DNA from: JBMOLK01 sp049325575
GTDB lineage: Bacteria > Bacillota > Clostridia > Acetivibrionales > Acetivibrionaceae
DNA length: 15,794 nt
Reading direction: 5' to 3'
NCBI GenBank assembly: GCA_049325575.1
Contig: JBMOLK010000099.1
Coordinates: 1 to 15,794 of the forward strand
The notes beneath the pieces were generated by a model. That model saw only the letters and a list, made by a program, of their open reading frames with translations. It had not been told where the DNA came from and made no database searches. Of this stretch, positions 1 to 7,915 are shown piece by piece (position 1 is the first letter of the stretch; every line of letters begins with the position of its first letter). A program made the position numbers and the translations under genes.

Positions 1-1
1 T

Positions 2-130
2 AAAAGCTACATATTTAATAATTATAAGTCTTCTCACCATCCTCACCCTAAAGAAATAAAGGAAGTCCCCCTTGCAAGCATACTTCACGAAACCCAGATC
101 TACCCAGATAAACCTGATGCCTTTACTTAA
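2..130 (+). CDS. C-terminal end of an unidentified protein (partial, cut by window start)
   Basis: An open frame runs from the window edge to a TAA at 128-130 and encodes the last 42 residues of a protein. Codon use looks coding: it is rich in Lys, Pro and His, ends in PDKPDAFT, and has no internal stop. I do not recognise the family from so short a tail. It lies 77 nt upstream of the GH43 gene on the same strand, with no clear terminator between them. The two could therefore be co-transcribed, which would suggest a carbohydrate-related job, but that is inference from position only. Confidence 0.55.
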   Translation, partial: KSYIFNNYKSSHHPHPKEIKEVPLASILHETQIYPDKPDAFT

Positions 131-194
131 TAACACTAATAATTTATAATAAATAATATCAGACTCTTATTAGCATATCTTTAATAGTAATTCC

Positions 195-200
195 GGGAGG
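195..200 (+). promoter_or_regulatory. Ribosome binding site of GH43 gene
   Basis: GGGAGG lies 7 nt before the ATG at 208 and supports that start. Confidence 0.75.
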
Positions 201-207
201 CAATAAA

Positions 208-1371
208 ATGGGTATTTCAAAAAAAGTAGTTGGGGCTATTTTATTAACGGTATTAACAATCGCTATCAGTTCATGTTCGAACAACTCCAACACCCCTGAT
301 AATATTGCTTCTGTAAATGGTACTAAAGCTGAAAAAAATAAGGACTCTTTGACAGTTGAACAACCAAAACTAATTGAGCCAAACAAGCCATTCTTCAAAG
401 ATATTTTTTTTGCTGACCCTTCTGCACATGTATTTAATGATAAGCTTTACATTTATTGTTCTCATGATATTGACAGTGGAATACAGCCAAATAATGATGG
501 TGATCAGTATGCTATGGAAGATTATCATGTACTTTCAATAAATGATTTTAATTCTGCTTGTGTGGATAATGGCAAGGCACTTCACATAAAAGATGTTCCG
601 TGGGCAAAAAGGCAGATGTGGGCTCCGGATGCTGCATATAAAAATAATACATATTATTTATACTTTCCGGCAAAAGACAAAAATGATATTTTTAGAATTG
701 GCGTTGCCACAAGCTCTAGTCCAACCGGTCCTTTTAAACCAGAGAAAAACCATATTCAAGGAAGCTTTAGTATAGATCCGGCAGTATTTACCGATAGTGA
801 TAATAAATCATATATTTATTTTGGAGGTATATGGGGAGGCCAATTAGAAAAATGGAAGACCGGTAAATTTGATATAAGTTCAAAAGCTCCAGAAGGATCG
901 GAAGTCGCACTTGGACCAAAAGTAGCTGTACTTAGTGATGATATGCTGTCCTTTAGAGATACACCACAAGAGATTTCAATAGTTGACGAAAGCGGAAACC
1001 CGATACTTGCAAATGACGAGGAAAGAAGATTTTTTGAAGGTGCCTGGGTTCACAAATACAATGATAATTATTATCTTTCATATTCAACAGGAACTACACA
1101 TTACATTGTTTATGCCATGAGCAAAAATCCCAAAGGGCCCTTTATATATAAAGGAAGGATACTAAATCCTGTTAAGGGATGGACTACACACCATTCGATT
1201 GTTCAATTCAAAGATAAATGGTATTTATTTTATCATGATGCTTCTTTATCAGGTGTTGACCACAGAAGGTCCGTAATGTATACAGAATTATCGTATAACA
1301 GTGACGGAACAATGCTTTTCTCCCCCTTTCATATCTCCAGTCTAAAGGATACAACCGCTTATTTCAAATGA
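208..1371 (+). CDS. Glycoside hydrolase family 43 lipoprotein (arabinosidase/xylosidase-like)
   Basis: A 387-residue exported enzyme with a five-bladed beta-propeller GH43 fold. It probably removes arabinose or xylose units from plant polysaccharides or oligosaccharides outside the cell. Residues 1-23 form a lipoprotein signal with lipobox ISSC (Cys23), so it should be anchored to the outer face of the membrane. The GH43 acid triad is visible: Asp70 in FFADPSAHVF (base), Asp190 in SIDPAVF (pKa modulator) and Glu277 in FFEGAW (acid). Supporting motifs are WAPDAAYKNNTYYLYF and the late HHSIVQF and WYLFYHD segments. Length fits a single-domain GH43, with no carbohydrate-binding module or dockerin. 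It is therefore not cellulosomal, unlike its GH81 neighbour. Fine substrate specificity cannot be read from sequence alone. Confidence 0.88.
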   Translation: MGISKKVVGAILLTVLTIAISSCSNNSNTPDNIASVNGTKAEKNKDSLTVEQPKLIEPNKPFFKDIFFADPSAHVFNDKLYIYCSHDIDSGIQPNNDGDQYAMEDYHVLSINDFNSACVDNGKALHIKDVPWAKRQMWAPDAAYKNNTYYLYFPAKDKNDIFRIGVATSSSPTGPFKPEKNHIQGSFSIDPAVFTDSDNKSYIYFGGIWGGQLEKWKTGKFDISSKAPEGSEVALGPKVAVLSDDMLSFRDTPQEISIVDESGNPILANDEERRFFEGAWVHKYNDNYYLSYSTGTTHYIVYAMSKNPKGPFIYKGRILNPVKGWTTHHSIVQFKDKWYLFYHDASLSGVDHRRSVMYTELSYNSDGTMLFSPFHISSLKDTTAYFK

Positions 1372-1428
1372 ATTACATGGAAATCAATTCTTAAATAAAT
1401 TAAAATACGTTTTTTCTACTGTAATTAC

Positions 1429-1457
1429 TTGACAAAAATAGCCAACTACTTTAAAAT
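1429..1457 (+). promoter_or_regulatory. Sigma-A type promoter of the GH81 gene
   Basis: A perfect -35 box TTGACA (1429-1434), a 17-nt spacer and the -10 box TAAAAT (1452-1457) lie upstream of the GH81 gene. Transcription should begin near 1464, inside the palindrome that follows, leaving a leader of about 205 nt. Confidence 0.8.
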
Positions 1458-1460
1458 TAA

Positions 1461-1476
1461 ACTAACGCGCGTTAGT
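1461..1476. promoter_or_regulatory. Putative LacI-family operator
   Basis: ACTAACGCGCGTTAGT is a perfect 16-bp palindrome with a central CpG, the usual form of LacI-family operators. It starts 4 nt after the -10 box, where a bound repressor would block initiation. The only regulator in the window is a LacI-family protein encoded convergently just downstream of the controlled gene. The AACGCGCGT core resembles, as I recall it, the site of GlyR3, the laminaribiose-responsive repressor of celC in Clostridium thermocellum. Confidence 0.75.
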
Positions 1477-1478
1477 GT

Positions 1479-1575
1479 TTTAAATCACAACTATACAGTA
1501 TTGTTTGCCCCCTACCATTCGATCTATAAAATTCTTATATATCTAATAACAGTCAATGGCTTTTTGTGATTTGAA
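1479..1575 (+). promoter_or_regulatory. Long-range helix in the GH81 mRNA leader
   Basis: TTTAAATCACAA (1479-1490) can pair with TTGTGATTTGAA (1564-1575). This gives 12 pairs, one of them a wobble, and encloses about 73 nt at the start of the leader. It may stabilise the 5' end or control expression. It matches no riboswitch class I know, and AT-rich chance pairing is possible. Confidence 0.3.
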
Positions 1576-1669
1576 TGCAAGGATATGATTTTGTACTTAT
1601 TTATTAAAAGTAAGAAGAATTAAGTATGAATTATTTATTAGGAAATTTCATTTTTAAGGGAGGTATTGT

Positions 1670-4120
1670 ATGTCAAGTAGAAGAGTGCTCTTATCAACCC
1701 TTTTAGCGGTATTGTTCACTGTTTTACAGCCTTTAGGAACTGCCAGTGCCGCCACCTACAGCGAAGGACAAGGAAGTTATACGGATATTTTGCCTTCGGG
1801 CAGAAAAGGCCCTCAAACAACAATCTACAAAACTTCTAATTTTTCAGGAGCAATTCCAACAAATAGCTGGGAAAGTTCTGTCCTGTGGTACCAATATTCA
1901 CAGCCAATATATGCTCATCCATTGACATTTAAGTTCAAGTCACAGGGACTTGAAATAGGTAAGCCATCATTAGGCGGTGGTGGAATAGCGTATTTCGGGG
2001 GACACAAAAATGACTTTACCATTGGACACTCATCAGCAGGTACTTTTCCAGACGCCCGGGCAGACAAAATATCTGATTTTGCTATTGATACAGTAATGTC
2101 AACAGGTTCAGCAAGTTTTAAATCTACATTAATTAAGGGAAGTCCTTATACCTATTTTATATATACTGGGGGTAATCCCAAGCTTTCATTCTCCACAACA
2201 CCGGTTGTTTTTTACGGAGATTCAAATACCCAGTACTTAGGAGTTTCAATAAACGGCGCAGATTATGGCCTGTTTGCTCCTGCGGGCTCTACCTGGCAGG
2301 GTATTGGAACGGGTACAATAACATGTAACCTGCCAGCAGGCAAAAACTATTTTTCAATAGCTATTCTTCCTGATAACTCCCTGTCTGCGCTTACATATTT
2401 TAAAGACCGGGCATATGTCTTTATAACAGATACAAAGGTAAGTTGGAGCTATAATGAGAGTGATAGTACCGTAACAACGATATTTACAGCAGCAACTTCT
2501 TTAAAGGAAGGTACAAACAATAATACCTTATTTGCGTTATATCCTCATCAATGGAGAAACAACCCGCTGATAGTACCTCTTACATATAGTTATTCCACAC
2601 TAAGAGGAACAATGAAAATGGTAGAAGGTACGTCTTTTAAGACTGTATACAAGTACAATGGGATTTTACCTTCCCTACCTGACAAAGGTTCTTTCAGCAA
2701 AACAATCTTGAACGATTATATAAATGAATTGGCAGCCAGCTCAAGCTCTCCCGTTTCCGGAGATACCTATTGGCTTGGCAAGCATCTGGGAAAACTCTCA
2801 TGCGCACTTCCTATTGCCGAGCAGGTTGGAAACAGTTCTGCTTCTTTAAAGTTTATGAACTATATGAAATCCACTCTGGAAGACTGGTATACTGCAAGCA
2901 GCGGAGAAACATCAAACCTATTCTACTATGACAAAAACTGGGGTACATTAATAGGATATCCTGCAAGCTACGGAAGTGATGATATGCTAAACGACCATCA
3001 TTTTCATTACGGATATTTTATACACGCAGCAGCCCAAATTGCATTAAGGGATTCCACCTGGGCATCACACGGCAATTGGGGGGCAATGACCGAGACTATA
3101 ATTAAAGAAATAGCAAACTGGGACAGAAATGACAAGAGGTTTCCTTTTTTAAGAAGCTTTGACCCGTATGAAGGACACTCATGGGCGGCAGGTCATGCCG
3201 GATTTGCAGACGGTAACAATCAGGAGTCGTCATCGGAGGCCATTAATGCATGGCAGGCAATAATACTTTGGGGTGAAGCAACAGGAAATAAAACAATAAG
3301 AGATCTTGGAATTTATCTTTATACTACTGAAATTGAAGCCATCAATAATTACTGGTTTGACATATATGGTGATATATTCCCACCGGAATATGGTCATAAT
3401 TATGCTTCATTGGTATGGGGAGGAAAGTATAGCCACGAGATCTGGTGGGATGGAACAAATTCAGAAAAACACGGTATTAATTTTCTTCCTTTTACAGCTG
3501 CTTCATTATATCTTGGTAAAGACCCTGATTACGTAAAAAGAAACTATGACGAAATGCTAAAAGAATGTGGAACTACAGAGCCACCCAACTGGAAAGACAT
3601 TCAATACATGTATTATGCTTTGTATGATCCTGCAGCAGCGAAAACCATGTGGAACGGAAATATTACGCCAGAGGCTGGAGAAAGCAAGGCACATACATAT
3701 CATTGGATTTACAATCTTGACAGTATGGGGCTTCCGGACTTTAGTATTACTGCAAATACGCCGTTATATGGAGTATTTAAAAAGGGTGATACCAAAACCT
3801 ATGTGGCATATAATTCGTCGTCTGTCACAAAGAATGTTGTCTTCTCTGATGGAAAAGTGGTATCGGTGCCACCAAAATCATTTGCTGTTTCAGACGGCAC
3901 AAGTTTAGAGGGATTAGCGAGGGACTTAAACGGTGACGGCAGTATCGATTCCACAGACTTGACACTGATGAAGAGGTATTTGCTTAAAATAGTTATTGAT
4001 TTACCGGTAGAAGATGATCTTAAAGCTGCGGATGTTAATGGAGATGGCAGCGTAAATTCTACGGATCTGACACTCCTTAAAAGATTTATTCTTGGAATTA
4101 TTAGAGAATTTTCTGCCTGA
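1670..4120 (+). CDS. Cellulosomal GH81 endo-beta-1,3-glucanase with type I dockerin
   Basis: An 816-residue secreted enzyme that cleaves beta-1,3-glucans (laminarin, callose, fungal wall glucan) by an inverting mechanism. A signal peptide covers about residues 1-27 (ASA cleavage site). The GH81 catalytic module spans roughly 40-700. It shows the motif NDHHFHYGYF with Asp442 and the motif NNQESSSEAINAW with Glu519 and Glu523, the residues proposed as catalytic in this family. Residues 752-816 form a type I dockerin made of two calcium-binding repeats, DLNGDGSIDSTDL and DVNGDGSVNSTDL. Both carry the Ser-Thr pair that sets cohesin choice in thermocellum-like dockerins. The enzyme should therefore sit on a cellulosome scaffoldin. 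AAGGGAGG ends 6 nt before the ATG. Expression is probably repressed through the palindrome at 1461-1476. Confidence 0.93.
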   Translation: MSSRRVLLSTLLAVLFTVLQPLGTASAATYSEGQGSYTDILPSGRKGPQTTIYKTSNFSGAIPTNSWESSVLWYQYSQPIYAHPLTFKFKSQGLEIGKPSLGGGGIAYFGGHKNDFTIGHSSAGTFPDARADKISDFAIDTVMSTGSASFKSTLIKGSPYTYFIYTGGNPKLSFSTTPVVFYGDSNTQYLGVSINGADYGLFAPAGSTWQGIGTGTITCNLPAGKNYFSIAILPDNSLSALTYFKDRAYVFITDTKVSWSYNESDSTVTTIFTAATSLKEGTNNNTLFALYPHQWRNNPLIVPLTYSYSTLRGTMKMVEGTSFKTVYKYNGILPSLPDKGSFSKTILNDYINELAASSSSPVSGDTYWLGKHLGKLSCALPIAEQVGNSSASLKFMNYMKSTLEDWYTASSGETSNLFYYDKNWGTLIGYPASYGSDDMLNDHHFHYGYFIHAAAQIALRDSTWASHGNWGAMTETIIKEIANWDRNDKRFPFLRSFDPYEGHSWAAGHAGFADGNNQESSSEAINAWQAIILWGEATGNKTIRDLGIYLYTTEIEAINNYWFDIYGDIFPPEYGHNYASLVWGGKYSHEIWWDGTNSEKHGINFLPFTAASLYLGKDPDYVKRNYDEMLKECGTTEPPNWKDIQYMYYALYDPAAAKTMWNGNITPEAGESKAHTYHWIYNLDSMGLPDFSITANTPLYGVFKKGDTKTYVAYNSSSVTKNVVFSDGKVVSVPPKSFAVSDGTSLEGLARDLNGDGSIDSTDLTLMKRYLLKIVIDLPVEDDLKAADVNGDGSVNSTDLTLLKRFILGIIREFSA

Positions 4121-4186
4121 AACATTGATAATAACTAACTATAAGTAATAATTAATTTGATGTTTCATACAATTCCCCTTTTACTA

Positions 4187-4285
4187 TAGAGATGGAACTG
4201 TAAAGGTAGATAAACTTGATAAGCCCGCCATTTATCAAATCAGCGGAGCGAATCATATGTTTATCTTTACAGTTCGTTGTCTCTA
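4187..4285. other. Long imperfect hairpin between convergent genes, overlapping the lacI stop
   Basis: TAGAGA (4187-4192) pairs with TCTCTA (4280-4285). AACTGTAAAG (4196-4205) pairs with CTTTACAGTT (4265-4274). ATAAAC (4210-4215) pairs with GTTTAT (4259-4264), with a 4-nt bulge GTAG on the left. Inside is a second hairpin, TTGATAA (4216-4222) with TTATCAA (4232-4238). Its loop GCCCGCC can pair with the nearby AGCGGA segment, forming a possible pseudoknot. There is no T-tract on either side, so this is not an ordinary intrinsic terminator. It may be a shared 3' structure, a small RNA or a mobile palindromic element. The last stem segment lies inside the lacI coding end. Confidence 0.5.
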
Positions 4286-5346
4286 ACGGGAAATGGGATG
4301 CAGGACTCTCTTTCTATAATTTTTACATCTACAGTTCTTTGTATGGCTTCACATCTACCCTTTTCAATTGATTCTATAAGTAAGTCGACAGAATTCTTGG
4401 CAACTTCTGCCAAATATACATTAACTGTAGTAAGGGGCGGAGACATATATGCTGATATCTGTGTATTGTCAAAACCTATCACCGAAATATCATCTGGAAT
4501 CCTAAAGCCTGATTCAATTATAGCCTTATATGCACCAACAGCCATTGTATCATTGCATACAAATACCGCTGTAGGTCTATTTTCGGCCGTCAGAATCTTT
4601 TTCATTCCATGGTATCCACTGTGCTCTGTAAAATCGCCATAAGCAATTAAGTTATCATGTAATTGTACACAGCAATCTGAAAGAGCTTGCTTGAAGCTTA
4701 CAAATCTTGTTTTTCCGGACAGTTTGTCTAAATCACCGGTTATAATGCCTATATTTGTATGACCTAAATCAATAAGATATTTTGCAGCATCATAGGCTCC
4801 CTGGTTATTATTTATATTAATATATAAGCCCATATCTTTATTTGAGTCATCAACATCAATATCAACTGCTGCTATAATGGAGCCCTTCTCCAATGTCTTA
4901 ATTATTTGGTTATAATCTCCTTTACTGCACCCAATTATTACTCCGGCATCTATCCTTTTTTCACAGAAAGCACTTTGTATTTTCCACAATTCATCCGAAC
5001 AGTAGATGGTGGACACCAGAACATAGTATTGTGTCTTATTTGCCTGATCAATAAACGCATTTATAAAAGGCGCAAAATAAGCATTGCCATATAACAAATC
5101 CTCATCATTCTGTATAACATGATGGGGTTTTTCATTATCTTTAATATCAATGACAAAAATGCCTAATGTGGAATTCTTCATTCCTGCCAGCCTTCTGGCA
5201 GAAGCATTAGGGTAGTAGTTATATTCCTTTATAGCCTTTAGAACCTTTTCACGTGTTGCGGGAGGTATATCCGGATAATTATTTATGACACGTGAAACAG
5301 TACTTCTTGATACACCAACTATTTTTGCTATGTCTTCACTATTCAT
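4267..5346 (-). CDS. LacI-family transcriptional repressor (likely controls the GH81 gene)
   Basis: A 359-residue sugar-responsive DNA-binding protein of standard LacI-family length. The N-terminal helix-turn-helix (residues 3-22, IAKIVGVSRSTVSRVIN) is followed by the hinge helix PNASARRLAG. Leu53 is in the position of the leucine that wedges into the operator's central CpG. Residues from about 60 onward form the periplasmic-binding-protein-like sugar-binding and dimerisation domain. It is convergent with the dockerin-GH81 gene, and the candidate operator overlaps that gene's promoter. I infer that a beta-1,3-gluco-oligosaccharide such as laminaribiose is the inducer, by analogy with the GlyR regulators of Clostridium thermocellum. 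GGATGG lies about 6 nt upstream of the ATG. I see no matching operator before its own start, so autoregulation is not evident. Confidence 0.9.
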   Translation of the reverse strand: MNSEDIAKIVGVSRSTVSRVINNYPDIPPATREKVLKAIKEYNYYPNASARRLAGMKNSTLGIFVIDIKDNEKPHHVIQNDEDLLYGNAYFAPFINAFIDQANKTQYYVLVSTIYCSDELWKIQSAFCEKRIDAGVIIGCSKGDYNQIIKTLEKGSIIAAVDIDVDDSNKDMGLYININNNQGAYDAAKYLIDLGHTNIGIITGDLDKLSGKTRFVSFKQALSDCCVQLHDNLIAYGDFTEHSGYHGMKKILTAENRPTAVFVCNDTMAVGAYKAIIESGFRIPDDISVIGFDNTQISAYMSPPLTTVNVYLAEVAKNSVDLLIESIEKGRCEAIQRTVDVKIIERESCIPFPVRDNEL

Positions 5347-5713
5347 AAATTACCATCCAATAAGTTAAAAATTATTAATTATTATAAAAAATTAATCAAG
5401 TCTCTAAAACAATACGTAAATCATAACAATCTAAGAATAACACTCATGTTAGGATTTATCAAGTGTCTGCGTTTAACGAGCTTCAGAAAGACTTTACCTT
5501 CTCCAAGGTTTAAGTCCTCTTAAAACTTCGTGATATGCTTTTTTGTTATGTCTTAAAGTATAATTCCCGGCTGTTTTTAACCGGGAATTATACTTTCTTA
5601 TCATGTATTACTTAGATAAAATACTTTTTAGTAATATATAAACAAGGAAAATATGTTATTTATTAGTTATATATGCGTTACGATGAACTTTTTTAGATCG
5701 ACAGCAGCTTTTA
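5347..5713. other. Noncoding gap between lacI and cotH-like genes
   Basis: This AT-rich 367-bp spacer holds the lacI promoter region on the minus strand and the hairpin listed at 5555-5596. A weak minus-strand candidate promoter (TTGATA, 17 nt, TATTCT) covers about 5433-5461. I see no convincing gene here. Confidence 0.4.
5555..5596 (-). terminator. Perfect 16-bp stem-loop, probable terminator of the cotH-like gene
   Basis: The arms 5555-5570 and 5581-5596 are perfect complements around a 10-nt AT-rich loop. The inner stem is GC-rich (CCCGG/CCGGG) and the outer part is A/T-rich, so transcripts from either strand end in a T-rich arm. It lies 118 nt after the cotH-like stop codon, before the lacI promoter. 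No long T-run follows the stem, so efficiency is uncertain. Confidence 0.5.
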
Positions 5714-7507
5714 TTAGTTTGTAGGTGCAGCAGATTTCTTTACAAGACTCATGTTATCGAAAGTAACAACTGTACCGTCAAAAGTGCCACCACCAAGGTT
5801 AAATACAAGAGCACAGTTTGAGTCACTTGCTGAGGCTGTAAAAGTAGCTTCGTAATGTTGAAGTTCATTAGTGATTTTTAAATCACCTCCATGAAATAGT
5901 GACCAAGGTGCATGGTTTTGTTGAATACCGAATGAAAGTGAGCGTTCTTCACTGCACTTGTAATCGAATGAAAGTACATATTCTGCTCCTTCTTCCAGCA
6001 TAAAACCGGTGACAGCCGCCATAGTATGCCAGTTTTCTGAACCGCCATTTTGAATTGCCATAGATATTCCTAAGCTTTGTAACATTATTTCAAAGGTCAT
6101 TTCTATTCCTGGTGCATTTTCAAGTGCCAGGATTGAACTCATTTCCACTAAATTAGAATCTGCAGATAGTTCATTGCCATCCTGGTTTACAAAAATTCCT
6201 TTTTTAAAATCTTTGCTATTAAAATATTTTGTTAACCATTTTACACGGTTATCTATCCAATTGCTTAGATAAGTATAATGGTCTTTAAATGTTGGAAGTG
6301 CAGATATTTCTGGTGGCTCGATATATACCTGTTTTCCTAGTACATCCCATTTCTCAAAATTTCTGCAATAAGACTGATAATTGGATTCAGCTTCTTTAAT
6401 AACTGTATTTGGTATATTATTGATTTCATCTTTTAGTTCATTCCAACGTTCTTTTACTAATTTACGGAACCATTTATGTGATAATGCATGGCAGAACCAT
6501 GGATTAGAACATGCATTGACATTTAAGACATGATATGGATTAAATCCTGCCCATGAGTCAAATCCTTTTACACTGTTTGTATTTCCCATAGCAAGGTCAA
6601 AATCCCACATAGGTCCAAAGCAGAGTTTTCCATCCGCATCTTTATACATATAGAAGCTGTCCCAACCAGCATCAACATTTTTTACAATTTCATTGCCGAT
6701 GTATATATCAACTAATGAATCAAGATCAATGTACTTTTTTACTTCCATTTTATTACCAGTTTTTAAAGCATTGTAGGCTTTTTCAATATAGCCAGATATG
6801 TAAGCAATCTGCTTTTCTTTTATTGACTCAGTTTCAGATAATTTACTTTTTATATCGTAAGCTGCTGTATCAACTTCAAACCTATTCTCTTGTGCATATT
6901 GGGACATTTCAACAAGATAACCGTTGTCTTCAACTTCATCTGGATTTTCTTTAATATCTACACGGTTTTTATTTTCATTAACATCCTCACAAAGTAAATA
7001 AACGCCTTGATATTCACCGTTAATATATAATTCTACAGAGCGGCAGTTTGGTGAATAATCAATACCGGTTAGTGAATCTGCAAAACGATAGACAGTAAGA
7101 TTTCTTAAAAGAGAAGTGTCATAACAATTAGATACCAAAGCCCAGGGTTTGCTTTCACCATCACCGATATTTAATGGATTTTGTTTTTCATCAAACTTTA
7201 TTTTATAACTCTTCTTATCTGCATACAGAGAACTTTTGCCGCGAAGTCTTATTGACACATCCATATCAGTCATTTCATAATTACCTTCATCATTAATTAT
7301 ACTGATTTGTGCGTCAGTATATTCTTCAACAGAATCGATTTCACTTTCAGAAACAGTATTGATTGCAATTATCGGCATTTCGAATTGATTATATTCAATC
7401 AATTCTGTTGCATTCCCTGTTTCTGATGCAAAAACATTACACCCCAAGATACTTACGAGTACAGTAACTATTAATGCTACCGCTACAGCTGATAATTTTT
7501 TTTTCAT
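5714..7507 (-). CDS. Exported CotH-kinase-like protein with C-terminal carbohydrate-binding-like domain
   Basis: A 597-residue secreted protein. Residues 1-27 are an export signal. ILGC at 20-23 could also act as a lipobox, so it may be a lipoprotein or be cut after VFA. Residues about 45-430 match the CotH family: LRGKSS near 88-93, YKIKF, the ELYINGEYQGVYLL segment and the metal-binding motif GPMWDFDLAMGN (Asp302, Asp304). CotH of Bacillus spores is an atypical protein kinase. In cellulolytic clostridia, CotH modules occur in secreted, often dockerin-bearing proteins of unclear role. Residues about 455-590 look like a CBM4/22-type beta-sandwich ending VVTFDNMSLV. No dockerin is present. AGGAGGGG at 7514-7521 supports the ATG. 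A role at the cell surface or on polysaccharide is inference. Confidence 0.85.
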   Translation of the reverse strand: MKKKLSAVAVALIVTVLVSILGCNVFASETGNATELIEYNQFEMPIIAINTVSESEIDSVEEYTDAQISIINDEGNYEMTDMDVSIRLRGKSSLYADKKSYKIKFDEKQNPLNIGDGESKPWALVSNCYDTSLLRNLTVYRFADSLTGIDYSPNCRSVELYINGEYQGVYLLCEDVNENKNRVDIKENPDEVEDNGYLVEMSQYAQENRFEVDTAAYDIKSKLSETESIKEKQIAYISGYIEKAYNALKTGNKMEVKKYIDLDSLVDIYIGNEIVKNVDAGWDSFYMYKDADGKLCFGPMWDFDLAMGNTNSVKGFDSWAGFNPYHVLNVNACSNPWFCHALSHKWFRKLVKERWNELKDEINNIPNTVIKEAESNYQSYCRNFEKWDVLGKQVYIEPPEISALPTFKDHYTYLSNWIDNRVKWLTKYFNSKDFKKGIFVNQDGNELSADSNLVEMSSILALENAPGIEMTFEIMLQSLGISMAIQNGGSENWHTMAAVTGFMLEEGAEYVLSFDYKCSEERSLSFGIQQNHAPWSLFHGGDLKITNELQHYEATFTASASDSNCALVFNLGGGTFDGTVVTFDNMSLVKKSAAPTN

Positions 7508-7915
7508 AATGTACCCCTCCTAAATTATTTAATAAATTTGTGTATACTACATTCTCCTGCAATATTTGAAATATAAATTCAAATATTACAGAATAATGAG
7601 TCACCTGTAGGAATATTTAGTGCATATAGCAATAAACCTTTTATAAACCTTATGTGTTTTCAATCGATTTGCAGTGTTATTATGCTCTGTAGATTTTTAA
7701 AATCAGAATTTGTTGATTAGGATAAGGACTTAAGTTATTTACATTATATACCTTGCGTTTTTATATTGAGTAGTGGAAAAATGTTAGACCAGCTGTAAAA
7801 ATTACAGTTTTGCAACCTATCTATATGGGGATAAGAGCTGTCAATATAAGATCAACCCATAGATTAAAAGGGGGGATGTTGCAGTAGCATAAATTTATAA
7901 ATCACCCCAAACTCC
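7508..7915. other. Noncoding gap upstream of the cotH-like gene
   Basis: This 408-bp spacer has no convincing gene on either strand. It must hold the promoter of the cotH-like gene and the 3' end of the DUF4157 transcript. I see a perfect inverted repeat at 7561-7587 and a short weak hairpin, CTGTAA/TTACAG, at 7793-7807. No clear -35/-10 pair could be assigned. Confidence 0.4.
7561..7587 (-). promoter_or_regulatory. 10-bp inverted repeat in the cotH-like upstream region
   Basis: AATATTTGAA (7561-7570) and TTCAAATATT (7578-7587) are perfect complements around a 7-nt spacer, 54-80 nt before the start codon. It could be an operator or a leader hairpin. The AT-rich make-up weakens the case. Confidence 0.35.

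Noticed and set aside
3799..4125. Minus-strand 108-residue frame opposite the dockerin
   Set aside because: It is the antisense shadow of the GH81 dockerin coding region, and no ribosome site or family match is seen.
4187..4285. Purine or c-di-GMP riboswitch
   Set aside because: A UCUACC string on the minus strand recalled the purine aptamer, but the three-way junction and its conserved loops are missing, and the site is at gene 3' ends.
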